Positions 26,025-38,515 of a stretch of 64,000 bases of DNA are shown piece by piece. Position numbers and translations under genes: made by a program. Numbering within the stretch: position 1 is the stretch's first letter; every line of letters begins with the position of its first letter. The DNA is taken from the NCBI GenBank assembly GCA_008711295.1, contig VUYV01000020.1, positions 1,251,113-1,315,112 of the forward strand. Direction: 5' to 3'. Below the pieces are notes generated by a model. The model was not told the origin of the DNA. It was given only the letters and a program-made list of their open reading frames with translations, and made no database searches. Source of the stretch: Anarhynchus alexandrinus. Taxonomy: Eukaryota > Chordata > Aves > Charadriiformes > Charadriidae.

Positions 26025-26092
26025 AGGATCTAGTCCACTGAGGTCAGTGGAAAGTCACCCATCAGTTCTAATAGGCTCTGAATTGGGTCCCA
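26025..26092. repeat. Candidate ancient amniote interspersed repeat (near-palindromic type)
   Basis: The run from GGATCTAGTCCACTG to GAATTGGGTCCC follows a pattern I know from many amniote genomes. In it a GATC-CA-AAGCCCA/TTGAAGTCAATGG arm is followed by its near-inverse CCATTGACTTCAATGGGCTTTGGATC. Here both arms are diverged. The same pattern reappears at 63839-63901. I do not recall the family name. The inverted-arm layout would suit a MITE-like element. Confidence 0.4.
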
Positions 26093-28190
26093 GAGGGGCA
26101 TCATACAACTCAGTGATGTTACCCAGATCCTTCATTTGCATTTTGTCTTGTCCTCTGTTTCCTGTTATCTGTTTTCCCTCCCGAGTGTGGAGACAGATTT
26201 ATCCTAGCAATTTACAAAACATCTTCTGCTTCTCTTTTGTGAAATCACTTGTATTATTTCTTCATCCCCTGACTTCCTTTGCACAAAAACCACCTTTGTT
26301 TTTCCTTCAGCACGTTTCCCCCTAAGCCACCCAAGTTTCAAACCATCATTTTCAACCAGCCAGCTCCATAAGCAAGTCACAGTGTTGGTTTTTCTCCACG
26401 ATAAACTCCAAAGAGCAGAAGTTGGTTGGCAGGGCAGGATCAGCACCACTTCCCCGTTGGTCTGGGGTTTGTGCCATCATGTATCATATCCGACGGGTCC
26501 TGCGTGTGGCATCACACCCCCCGCACCGCACACCCCGCGCCCCGCAGAGCTGGAAAACAGAGCTGAACTCTTGGCGGCAAAGTTTTATCTGAGCTTTCAA
26601 ATCTTCTCTTGCACTGTAGGCGGCTTGAAGCAGATTGAATCCTAATGGACTGTTAGGCCAATTTGGGCTTGCTAACTGCCTTTGTAAGCATAAGAAATGA
26701 GCTGGGACAGAGAGGAGCAAAATGCTTCGGAAAATATATTTAATTCTCTGCTAGCACTTCTGTGGAAGAGCCAAAACGGATATCGCTGTCACTCAAATTT
26801 CTCTCCTGTCGTTTACTTTATTGTCCCTGCCCCACAAGGCCATGTTGGCAGCGAGCACGCAAGCGTGCCACTCTGCTGACCTCAGTGGAGATCTGCTAGC
26901 AGGCACCGAGCGGGGCTGGGGGCCTCTGCTTTCCGTGGGGCACGTGTCCCGTGCGGCGGCTGGGGGTTTGGGATGATGTTGTTGGCTTCATTCAGTGAAG
27001 AGGAGACAGTTCACAGAGGCAGCAGGAGATATTGGAAAGCTACAAGACCTCCCCATGGAAAGGGAGGTGGAGGACACGCAGCAGTGCCATGCAAGCCGGT
27101 GGTACAGCAGAGACCCAAGAAAGAGAAGCTACCCATCTCCCGTCTAATCCCAACTGCTCTCCCTACTTTCTGCACCTTTTCTGCGTGGCTCTACACTCTT
27201 GCTGAGCATAAGAAGTTTCCTGTACATGCAGGGTGGCTGGGGTGAGCTCATTGCCCACCTCCCTTCCTTGGCCAAGGGTGGCCTGTTGCTTCTAGCTGCT
27301 TGCAGTACTGTAGCTGATAGGAGCCCTCCAGCACATTTTCTCCTTGCAAGCCTGCAGCTCTCTTGCTTGGAGGCAGGCAAGGGAAGTCACACAGTCATAG
27401 TGTGAATGTTTGAAAAACATTTATAGAAAAGGGAGGGAAAAGCAAGTCAGTATTAATAAATTACAGAAAGATAGAGCATCTGCACTAAATTATTGCAAAC
27501 TCAAGTGAGAGTGGAAAGCTAAACAAATAAAGGGGAAATCATGTTAAGGAAGAAGATGAGTAATAGAAAAATTATCCTTCAAAGTGCCACCAGTTAGTCT
27601 TTTTGTACAGCACTATATACAAACAAACCTAATGGATATATAACAGGGGTCAGAAAGCTTGATGCAGCTGTCTAACAGCTGTCTGCCCTATTTATTCTGC
27701 TCCTTTCTGGCTCTACATTATCTTATGGCCTGGCTAGTGCAGTGCAAAGAGAGGGACCCTGAGGTTTGGGGTTGCCTTGCCCCATCAAGGTGGCCAGGGG
27801 ATGGACTAGCTGAAGGCAGAGGTCCTGTGCAGACAAGGATGATGAGGTAGGTACCCAGACACAGCAGGGGATTAGGAATGGTTTTGGAGAAATCATGTGG
27901 CAGACCGGACATTTGAATGGCCAAGGAGCTCAGCAGCTCCTGGCCTGTGAAAAAAACACTTTTTTTGTTCTTTTAATTCTGTTGCCATGTCTGCTCCCAG
28001 TTGGATGTGATGGGGCACAGAGGTGGAGAAGGTGACTTTCAAGGATCCTTACGAGGCATGTGACTCCAATGTCTCATATATTCCCTTTATTCAGGGATGT
28101 GCCTGCACAAGAAGTTCAAGTTGACATAAGTGCAAATGGGAGAGGCGTTCAAAATGTGATAGAGTGTTCTCTCTGTCCTAAAGCAATATC
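26093..28190. other. Gene-free stretch
   Basis: No gene seen. Two small GC- and CpG-rich spots occur at about 26485-26560 and 26845-26965, each too short for a CpG island. The 27.4-27.65 kb part is A-rich. Frames reach 119 codons with no domain. Confidence 0.55.
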
Positions 28191-30120
28191 AACTGTACCA
28201 TTCCTGGTAAAGGTATTGGTTTATTGGTCCTAAAGACCTTCTGAGACGGCTATTCCATATCTTCCTCAAGCAATCTACTAATATACTTCCTAATGGAAAA
28301 CTTTTTGGAATGCCTAATTTTCTTTTCTTGTAGCAATGGAAAACCACATATTTGCCATGTCCGTACAACTAGAACAGTAGGTCCCCTTTTACTTTGCAGC
28401 AGCCATCTACAGGTTGAAAGTATGTTGTCCTTTCTCCTTCAGTCTTTTCTCCCTTGGACAATCCTGATCCTTTTAGTCTTTTTTCATAGACTGCATTTTC
28501 TACATTTATGGCAGTTATTGCTCTTCATTTTGTTGAAGTGCGTGCCTTAAGCTTAAGGAATAACATTTCAGTGGAGGCCTTCCCACTACTAAGTAGAGCG
28601 CAATATCACTTTTCATGGTGTACAGGCTTGAATTCCCGTTTGTACTCTTCCATGTGATAATTTGCCCTTTCCACACCAGCCTGTCATTGCTGTTTCAGGT
28701 TCAGCTAACCCACAAATCCTTTTCCCAGAGACTCCTTTCTAACCAAAATGTCTTTCTGCATTTTTAGCGTCATAAAATTTACTATGTGTACAATCTCCAG
28801 AGTCTACCTGAACTTAATCCCTTGATCTTGCTCTGTCATCCCATCCACCTTTTTCAGACTATTTCTTCAATGCGTAAAATCAGTCTGGAACCAGATGTTT
28901 TCCTGAGATGCATGGTAACACAACAGCTCTTTCTCTGTGCATAAAGTCTTGTTTTCCTAAATACTCCCAAGACTGTTCTTTCCCTACTCTAGCCTTAAAT
29001 CTTACCTCTTTTTCATTGATATTGACTGTGCTAATTGCATCTTCACATTTGACCATTTTAGATGAAAAAAAAAAAGACATTAAACACTTTGATCTGCTCA
29101 TTGTAATCTCCCCATTGTCTTCTCTCTTCACAGAGTAATGAGCTAACATTTTCCTCCATCTTCCTTTCAGTGAATGATTGAATTTTATTACCTTTGGTAT
29201 CTCTTGCTAATTTAATTTTGATTTTCCTGACCTTGTTCTACATGGCTATGTTCATACTCATCCTTAGACATCTGGTTTTGTTTCTACTTGTTGTGGTTCC
29301 TTTTTGTTTTTGAGATCAATGAAGAGAAGTCAGTGTCTTTTCCATTTCTGATTTTATTCTGCATCTGCACTTCCGCCTTTAGCGTTGTTTCTTTGGGGAA
29401 CTACTAACTGTCTCTAAGTCTTCTTTTTCTTGGCAGTTTCCCACAAGATATTATGTGTCCGTTTCCCAAGCTTATTGAAGTCTGCCTCTCTGAAACCCAT
29501 TGGGTTGATTTTTCTTCTCTTTTGCTGACTTGCCTCTCCAAGAACCATGAAATCTACCTCATGGTAACTCATTGCCTTCCACCTTCCCCTTCTTACATCC
29601 CTCATGCTGAGACTCAAACCCAAAGGACCTTTTCCTTTACTTTCTTTCTGGATCTTCTGAATCCAAAGTAAGTTGTGATAAGCCTATGCCACAAAGGCGC
29701 TGGAGAATTTGTGTGTTACCGAATATTTTTTCTTTCAACTGATGTCTCTAAATGTAGCTAAAATCTTCCGCTTCCCACAAGACCTGTGCTTGAGATGTCT
29801 CGGTTACTCCCAAAGAGCCTCATACATCTTATCTTCATGGATGGGTGGCCTTTAATAGACTCCAATAAACTCTGACAATGGTGTATCCTCTTTCCACCTT
29901 TGTAGACTTTCAGCAAAGCTAACTCCATCCGTCTCCTGGATTTCAGAACAAGCTTATGCATACAAGGCTTACAAGGTGACACCCTTTTTCTGTCTCTGCT
30001 TGTTCCTTTTCTGTCAGCATTCCAGTCAATATGAGGGGTTCAACCACGTCTCTGTTATTTCAGTGAAGCTGTAGTCTTGATCCTATATTAAAACTCCCAG
30101 TTAGAATACAGAGAATGTTT
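28191..30120 (-). mobile_element. Ancient CR1 LINE, ~1.9 kb, endonuclease remnant plus 3' end, RT core deleted
   Basis: On the minus strand this is a decayed CR1 ORF2 in the expected order. The AP-type endonuclease start is visible as the motif ITETW at 30044-30058. The endonuclease end carries SYHEVDF at 29552-29569, where family members have SDHEMVEF, so the catalytic Asp of SDH is now Tyr. A linker reading LARDTKGNK follows at about 29184-29210, then a VFNVFF-type segment at about 29060-29100, matching the start of the RT region. The fingers and palm are missing. By about 28880 the sequence is already that of the RT C-terminal part and 3' region, which runs to 28191. Many stops and shifts make it a dead copy. 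The 5' limit is uncertain and could reach 30.4 kb. Confidence 0.85.
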
Positions 30121-30856
30121 ATTAAATGCTGATTTCTCCATGCTTCTTTCATTACTGTGCCAACATCTAAGACTGATGCACTATTCTCTTGTTTCTTCTG
30201 TGGCTTCGTGACAAACAGCCTTATCCTTCCTAGTTTTAAGGTCTTCCTCTAGTTTGCTGTGGTGTATGTACGAGCACATACTGACCATGTGTTTTTTACT
30301 TCCTGCACATTGTCCTCGTCCTGAAACATCAAGTCATAGGTAAGAAAGCTTTTTTTGTGAGTTTCAAATTTATTTTTTTTTTGTGAATACTGGTACATAG
30401 GACAGTACTCTGAAGTCTTTCAACCCACCTCACAGGAATCAGGAGTAGTGACTTTTTCTCTAAACTAAAAGCAGTTGCCTTAAAAATAGATTTGTCTCAC
30501 TCAAGAATGAGGTTGTAATAATAGGGATGAGTTGAGGACATAAATACACCACTAGGAGTAAGTGAAGATGAGAGGAGAAAGTGCATTACCTTACTAAGCA
30601 GAATTTAATCTATTTCCTTCAGACTAGAAAGACATACAGCTCTTTCAAGTCCTTAAGCGGGAAGGGGATGTAGCATGCCATGCCAGCAGGAATGCTCACT
30701 TCATCTACATGCAAGAGTTTTTCCTAACCTTGGTGACCACACAGCCCAGACCCAAAGTTCTCAGCAATAACACAAATGGAAGGAATTGTCAGTCATGGGA
30801 ATACTTCAACACATTCTCCGTTGCCCAGAAATGTAAGAGACCATCTGGAATTAGTG
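30121..30856. other. Spacer between two facing CR1 remnants
   Basis: T-rich with a T-run near 30368-30379. It may hold the unrecognisable 5' part of the minus-strand CR1 on its left and the upstream RT part of the plus-strand CR1 on its right. Nothing else is supported. Confidence 0.45.
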
Positions 30857-31600
30857 TTGAATATTTTTGCTAATGACCTCATGATAGAATATTGAGAATG
30901 TTTATTAAATTTACAGATGACACCAGGCAGGGATTACTTGTGAGTCTGATAGAGGACAGGATTAGAATTCAAAATGATCTTNAAAAAAAAAAAAGAATAC
31001 AATTCAACAGAGACACACGCAATGCATACACTTAGGCAGGAATAATGAGCAGCATAAGCCCATAATGAGGAACAATTCTTAGAAAGTTTGCAGAAAAGGA
31101 CGTGGAAGAACTCTGGTGGAACACAGAAGGAGTTGTCAAATAAGCCAACTGTGTCATACTGTGAAAATGTCAACTATTATCCTAGGATATATGAGTGGGA
31201 ATGGATCTCGGATGATACCTTCTACTCAGCTCTGAGAGGGCCTCAGGGGGAATACACAGTCCAGTTCTGGGCACTGCACTTCTGAAAAAATATGGAGTGT
31301 TTGAAGGAAGGCAGGACAGGAGCAACATAATAGTGCGGAGGACTGGAAAAATGGGAAATGCAGAAGAGGTTTGCATGGAGGTTGTTTAACAGTGGAAGAG
31401 GCATGAAATAAACTTCCGGTAAATAAAGCTTCTATAGAGAAGAAGGAAATGACCTGTTGTCCCAGCCTGAGAACTAAAAGACATAAATGCAGCAGGAAAG
31501 ACGCAGGTCAGGCATTACTGGGAAAACTTTCCTGGCGGTCAGAAGAGTAGTACACTATAAATTTTCTGGAAAAGAGGTCTCCACCCTGGAAAGCTTTTTG
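30857..31600 (+). mobile_element. Ancient CR1 LINE, RT C-terminal part and 3' region
   Basis: The element begins just before the RT catalytic box, seen as F-T-D-D at 30910-30921 (family FADD). It continues with words matching the CR1 thumb region, including a frame reading YSAL, then VQFWALHF, at about 31224-31284. Here the family has the YSALVRPxLEY-VQFW block. After that come diverged traces of the arm that normally leads to the KHWNRLP-type block. Stops and frame breaks are frequent. It lies head to head with the minus-strand CR1 at 28191-30120. An unresolved base (n) at 30982 precedes an A-run. The 3' end is abutted by another CR1 tail in the opposite direction. Confidence 0.8.
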
Positions 31601-31605
31601 ACATG

Positions 31606-31692
31606 CACAGAATCACGGAATCGTAGGATGGTTAGAGTTGGAAGGGACCTTAAAGATCACCTAGTTCCAACGCCCCTGCCATGGGCAGAGTG
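31606..31692 (-). mobile_element. CR1 LINE, 3' tail fragment
   Basis: Minus-strand CR1 tail. The plus strand shows CACAGAATCACGGAATC (reverse of two terminal octamers, one mutated), then TTGGAAGGGACCTTAAAG and TCACCTAGTTCCAAC, then the complement of the CCATGGCAGGGG part. It is closer to the avian consensus than the copy it abuts, so it is probably younger and landed at the end of the older element. The body beyond about 31692 is not recognisable. Confidence 0.88.
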
Positions 31693-34600
31693 CATCTTCA
31701 TTTAAGGTGAATTGCAGGTGCAGACAGCTTTGGGCAGCCTCTCCAAAAGGTCTGGCTAGCTGAATGCACAACTCTGGCCTATGAGCCACAGAGGTAAAGC
31801 CAATATTTAAAACAAAGAAACTTAAGGGAGTTATCCATTTGCATCCTGTCCCGAATCCAAGCAACCTTTTGGCAGGCCCCTTCTTTAAAAAACCCAGACA
31901 TTGTTCCTACGTGCTCAAAATGCGTATTTCCACTGTACCAGGAGCCTGTTGTTCTCTGTCACTTGGGGATGTTTGACGATGTCTTGCTTGACAGCTCCTG
32001 AATGCTTCAGGTATGCCTGGGTGGAAGACACCCACTGGGCTGCCGTTGACCGGGGCTGACCGCGGTTTTCCCCTCTCTCCCTGAAATGCTGATGCAAGCA
32101 GGGAGCAGGGCAGGTGTGAGACACAGGACAGCACATCAACACCTGCTTCCACCTGTGTGTACACACACAGGCCCCTCGTTTCACTCTCCTGCCGCCTCCC
32201 TGTCCCCAGGTGGACTGAACAAGCAGAGGGTCAGCACAGGATGCAGAGGAGCGTGTCCCCCGGTGCTAAGGGACCATCTTTGCCTATGCGTGGAAGGCAA
32301 CGAGGATGGGTAGCGCTTGCCTGCCAGCCAGGCATACCGCAGGAAAGGTCATGGTCTTTTCTGTTCTTGGGAGCCAAGGGAGCAAGCAGTAGCCTGATCA
32401 CCTTTAATTGGGTAAGACCTGGATTTAGGGCACTGGTGATGCAGAGATGGTGCCTTCCCAAAGGGAGTTTAGATTTGCCTTTCTTCCATTTATTAAAAGT
32501 TATCACCTTTGCATCGGTTCTGTTTGGCTTTCAATGATGTCCCAAGTAAGTAATTTTAAACTCCTATGATTCACATGATCCCTGACTAATGGTGCCCACA
32601 ATGGAAAATTCTAGGAGTTTCGTGATGAAAACCATACTTAGTGTTAGGAGTATCCATATATAGTAGGGTCTGACAGGAATAAAGCAACAAAAAGCAATAC
32701 ACTGGTAAAGATAGGAAACGAAGTGAGACTTTTTCATATGACATTTAAAGGACATGCTAGAAATATTTTGGTGGGGGATCAAATACCGCTGTTCTCCACA
32801 TTTAGGTTTGATGTTTGATCTTTCTTCTTCATCAGGTTCTAGAGAGAAAAACCACACACACACAAAACATCTTCTGTTCATCTCCTGGTTTTGTACTTGG
32901 GGCTCCTCCTCCCCCTTCAGGGCCAGCCCTTCCCAGGTTCCACATCACCACAGGGTTATTAATCAGTTGTGATATCCACATGACCTCCAGTTTCAGCTCT
33001 CTTTGGTCCCTCTACTCCACTAGCTGAACTATTTCTAATTGGCTAATCAGCTTATCCGGTTTGGCCCTTGATGCAAACCAGGTCTAGACATGATCTATTC
33101 CTGGGAGGCCCCTGGGTTCAAGGGGCCAATCTCACACCCTGTCCATCACTATTGTCAGCACGGTACCCTATCTCAAAGACATGCCAATGAACATTAGTGA
33201 GAGATTAAAATGACAGCCTTGGTTTTCTTACATGCCTTTTAATCATCGTAACATGCAGTCTAATGTTTCACTCTGTCTTCCTTTCCCTGCAAGAGCATGT
33301 TCTCAAGGAAGAAACCAGGAGGGACGAGAGCGGGTCAAAGACCACAGCAGGGTGAAAGCGGTGGAAAGGAATTAAAATGGAGGGTGGGGGAGGAGGAGGA
33401 GGCAAGAGACAAAAACCAAGTCAGAATCTGGCAGCCAGACGCAGAGCGACAAGGCTAGAATTTCAATTCCTTCATGTGGCTCCCATGGGCTGACATCTTA
33501 TAGGTACCACTCACTGTCACACCAGTGTGCCACCAACATGTGCCAATGCTGGTGCTTACAGCTGGCTGCCCGACATCCATAGCCACACACCTGAAAGGTG
33601 GTTTTCACAAATGCTGCACATCTTAACTTGACTTGGGAAAATCTGGGGGGCTTGGCTACTCTGAAACCCAAGCTGTCTTTATTGAAGTGCCTGCATATGG
33701 ATTTAGTAGCTGACTTTTAGACCTTTGGGTTTTGGAAAAAGTCTTAACCTGGTCACTTAGCTGCGACTTTATGCAATTATTGGCCATTTAGACAAATGAC
33801 AATCAGAGGGCTCCATGCAACAGGATTGTGTTTGAATTCCTTCTTGGTCTCTCCGGCAGTGAATAGTTGGTGGCTTTTCTTAAACAAAGCCCCATTCTCT
33901 GCAGAGATGTGTCAGTGTAAAAGGCGGATGCTCCTGTATGAATATCTGCTACACAGGCAGGCATAAAGAAGGTCTCCCCGTGCCCCAGTCGGAGAGCCGT
34001 GTGGCTGTGTTAACAGCATGCACAACCGAAGTTAATGACCTCACTTGTCCAAGACTTCCTTGTGCTCGGCCAGCTCTGAATGCAGACAGAGCAAGTTCAC
34101 ACCTGCCTGCAAAATACCATATGGACATCATCTGTAACAAGCTTGCTCAGATGGTTCATTTCTAAGGGGCATTCAAACTTTTCCTAGATGTCTGTGTATT
34201 TTTTCCTCTCACAGTCATGCTTTTACTGAAAATTTTAGCTAATGTAATATTGACTCCTTAGCTTTTCAACTCGTTGGTCCAAAACTATTTGGCTGGTGGG
34301 ATGTGTGAATTCCTTTAGCCAACCAGTGGAGCATGTAATTAGCTCTATATGCACGAATGAATTACGCATATGTTTTGCTATGTGGCTTCAGCTGGTAACT
34401 AAGCATGAGGAGTTTCCAGCTAGAAAAGGAAACTGGTGAGAAAGTTCGGAAAGGCTGTGAAGCGGGCAGTGCACAGGGCGCCTCTGGTTTTCCTTGCTCC
34501 CTTTCTGCTACAGGCCTGATTCTGCCTGCAGCCTCGTTTTTGTGCTGTGCTTTCCATGGGATACATGTTCCTCAGCAGATGCTGGGAGCATCCTGCAGGA

Positions 34601-37600
34601 CGTGCTCTGTTTCCAGTGCCTCATGTTCTGCTTTCACATGGCACCAGGTTTGGGTGACATTTCCTAATCCGGTAAGGATTAAGTTTGCCCAGTTGCAGAA
34701 GTTAGCAGGAGCCCTGCTCACCCATCCCAGCTTGTCTAAGCAGGAGATGGAAGCAGAGCCCTGTAATCACACCTGGCCAGTTTATGAAGTTACTATCCCT
34801 TGGCTGAGAGGAGGCATCCGGCTCTGTACGTGTGTCGCTGAGGCTGTTACGATACGCAGTCAAATGGTTTTGCTTGAACCGCTTCACAGTCCAGCTACAT
34901 CACGTACTTGCAGCCAGAGTTTACTGCGAGGGCAGCTGTCTTACTGAACAGTTGCACAGCTTTGCTCCTTTTTGTCGTCTGTTTAGCATTTCCTTGAGGA
35001 TGTGAGCCTTAAAGCAGGTCAGAGTTGAGGGGAGTTTCATATTTGGCAGTCTCTTCTCAGTCTATTTAAGACTGCAGAAATCGGCTCATGTTGAGTTGGC
35101 CTTCTCTGAACAAGGGGAATGTGACCCTGCTGGTAGCGCCATGATATTATTTATATAGCAAGTTAAAGTACAGAGAGCAGACTTTTTTTTTTTTAACATT
35201 TCTGGGTGGAAAAAAATGATTAGAATGTTTTGCATAAGCAGCATTTACTCTGTCCACTTCAATACTCGATTTTTGTAAAGCACCCTGGCATGTCAGAGCT
35301 ATTATTTCATATAAATAATACCCTTGCACACAGACTTTCCTCCTGCTAAAATCCATCCTGCTCTTTAAAACAACACCGTGCCCAGATGGAGTAGGATGGA
35401 TAAAAAGTAATATCTTCAAAGAGAGGATCTTTTAGCAGACTATCAGATCTCACCCAATTTCATGGTGAGAGTAAACCAGAAGTGGATTCAATGTAAACGC
35501 TGTGGTCTTTCACCGGTGGTTTGTACGGAACTCCTGCATCCAAGGCTCAAACCGATGCTGCCTGAAGTCAGCAGAAGTCTTTGAGCCATCTCTCCGGTCC
35601 TCAGGCGTCCAAATGAAAGCTATCCAGCTAAGCAGCACAGTCGTCGCCTCTCCCTCTGACCTCCCTCTGATATTGCAGACGAGGCCACACATTTTGCAGA
35701 CAGGGAAAGGCTGAACAGCGAGCATTTCAGCCTCTTACAGATGTGGTTAAATTATCTTAATGTATTTAAACAAAGTGCAATGTCAAAGAAGCATAAATAC
35801 CATATTTCAGCAAAATGACTGCTTCTCCAGCGTTCTGCTTGCCGATGCCAAATGAAATACTTCTCACTGTTTATTCACAAAATTCTTTCTTGCCCACTGA
35901 ATTTTCATATTGCTGGGCTGGGCCAAATGATCAGTTTCCTTTTAAAATAGAAAAACCATTAGTGCATTCCAATAGGCTTTTCATGTTACGTTAGAAAACC
36001 TTGGGAGTGTGATGTGATTAGCCTATTTTGTTTTTAATTATTGCTGATTGGAGCCTACCTGTGGGGAAGCTCTGAAAGGCACACGAACAGCCAACCGTGC
36101 ACACCGAGACATTTCCAGAGCAGCTAAAGGAGAGGAGGAAGCTTGAAATGTATGGTAGCCATTTGGTAGATTAGTGGCATTTCAAGCCTTTTTGAACAGG
36201 ATGCCCTTTGTGTTAAGAAACACACCTGCACCACTTCAGAGATTAATGGGCAATTCCTTGGCAGTACTTGTGGGCATTTCAGTTGTCCATTAGGATGATA
36301 TAAGACTAGAGGAGAAAATTTTAATCAGCTTTAATTGAATGGTGATCTCTTCTCCTTAAAGTAACCTAGGTTTCTTGGGAAACTTATAAGCCTCCTCGGA
36401 TATCAGGACAAGGAGTAAAGAAATGACAGAGGCCCCCAAAAGCATAAATCCTCCTCCATTAGTCAAGTCTCTTCTGTGAAGGAGTTAACTTAAAAAAAAA
36501 TCATATTACTAAGTATTTTATCAAAGCAAACATTTAATCAAAGTGAAAGGAAGAGATACTAGTCCCATTCTGGAATGGGATTGAGACTGCCAAGATGTGC
36601 TTTAATTTCTTAAGAAAACAAACTATGTCAAACACTGGGTTTTAAGCAAGCAGATGCTCATTTATCATTCGTTTTGTCTGTGCATGCGCTTGGGACCCTG
36701 CCGAACACAACTTTTCCGAAATGGAAATGACCATATGACCAATACCTTGAAAATTAATTCTACATGCCCTGCCTCCCGTGTGCGATACATTCTTCTAATG
36801 GTGCTTTTCTTCTTCCTTTTTTACAGCATTGATCAATGGAAACAGAACAACTGCCTTCGCGGGACCCCGATTCATTGCAGAGGCAATCTATGACTGATGC
36901 TCTATGCTACCAGCAGAGTTTGGATACTTCGCAAAGGCTGTGCTTTCACAGCCTCACTTCTTTTAGAGGTTATCTCACAAAAAAAAAAAAAAGCTTTGCT
37001 ACTGTTTTAACCCTAGTCTTACTGTGGAGCTTCCAATCGGGCCTGTAGACCATGCGAGAGGGCCCAGAAGAAGTGGCCTGCAGCTACCCCAGAGCTGTGC
37101 TGGAGTGCTCTGGGCTGAGATCTGGGTGTTCAACATGCCAGAGATATCCAGGGATGACAGCAGTTCATTCACTGGTCCCAAAAAGGCCAGGGGTGGGAGG
37201 CTGGGAGGGTCCTGAGGAGCCACCAGCAGCAGTGGATCTGGCTGTGTTGACCAGTGAGAGAAGAGTCTCTGCCCTGTAAATCTGCCACCTAAAGGAGAGC
37301 GTGCTTGATTTGCTGCGGTAAACCTGGGCATTTTCTGTCTCAAGTGAAAATAAAGGGGATGTCTCTCGTATCCCTTTCTCCTCTCAGCATTGCTTCCATT
37401 GAGTATGGGCAACTCCTCGCCAGTAGTTGTGGGTACTCCTCATACATCACAAAATAGCTAAAGCTTGCTGAATAAGGAAATGTGAGCAAGCAAAATAGAG
37501 TGGCTTTACAAGCCCAAATTCTCCTAATGTGCAGGTATAAGTGCCACAGTCACTGTAGATTTACATGGTAAAGGCCGTCTCAATTTCAGACTGGTTGTTT

Positions 37601-38515
37601 GAGAGCAAAATTAGTGCAAGTGCAATTATGCCCCCAGGTCCTGATGCAGAAAAAAGACACATCCAGTTGAACCCAAAAGATGGCCACGCATGTCACTGGG
37701 GACTGTAGCTTTCACCTTCCTCATGAAGACTCAAGTGGCAGTCAGTAACCTGAAACGAAGCTCATTAACACACTTGTAGGTACCCACCTTGTCTTAGCCA
37801 GGACTGCTGTGCTTTACAGGGGTGCTTCCTTGGTCAGCAGAGTACAAGCTTCTCCGCCTGTTAGTATCATCCCTGTCCTGCCCCCTCTGCTGCCTTGTTC
37901 CTCCGCCTCCCCTCTGCTAGTGATCACAACTCACCCACTCATGGGCAAAGAGCTTCCCTAAAGCTCTACAAGCAAGAAGTGACACTGGCAGGCATTAGGG
38001 CTGAACGTTATCAGCGTGGTGTGCTATATATCATCACAGTGACTGGCATCTTTGACACCTTGTAAAGCCATACTTGAAACCGTAGCATCCCAGAAGCATC
38101 CTTTGCTGACCTATGCTGATGCAAAGCGCAAGAGCAGAGGCGCATTAAGTCTTCACACACAGCTAGCAGTTGTGATGCTCTATATTATTAGATGCCACAG
38201 TAGTAGTTAACTATAAATACCGTGCATCCTGCATGTGACACGGCTGCTCACCTGGGCTTGAGCCCCGAGTTCAGGGCAGCAGGGATGACAGCAAGAAGAA
38301 AGGAACAGTGACTGTGTTTCAGCTCTCCCCTTGCCTGCTTGCAGAGGAGGTGAGCCTCAATTTCTACAGATCCAAATGTCTGAAGAAATAACTTGCTGTC
38401 TGGAACGTTCCCAGTCTACCAGAGAAGTAACCGGACACTTGCCTTCTAAACAGCATTGAAACACCCCCCTGTGGCTGCCCATGAGGAAATTGGCCATAAT
38501 ACTAGGGAACAGGGG
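31693..38515. other. Gene-free stretch, 6.8 kb
   Basis: No gene seen. A 180-codon plus frame at 34405-34947 has no domain. Simple sequence includes an AC run near 32852, a GGA run near 33390-33402, a T-run near 35182-35194 and an A-run near 36981-36992. The 35.72-36.37 kb part is AT-rich with many TAAT/ATTA words and is a candidate conserved element. A good splice-acceptor-like tract ends at about 36826; see findings. Confidence 0.55.

Noticed and set aside
28191..31692. Possible inverted-repeat array or CRISPR-like structure suggested by facing similar sequences
   Set aside because: The similarity is explained by CR1 copies in opposite orientation. There are no regularly spaced short repeats anywhere in the window.
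31693..31900. Possible continuation of the CR1 tail into its body (words GGGCAGCCTCTCC)
   Set aside because: One short word matches, but the following sequence does not follow the CR1 order.
34405..34947. 180-codon plus-strand open frame
   Set aside because: Cysteine- and serine-rich without pattern, no family resemblance, chance length.
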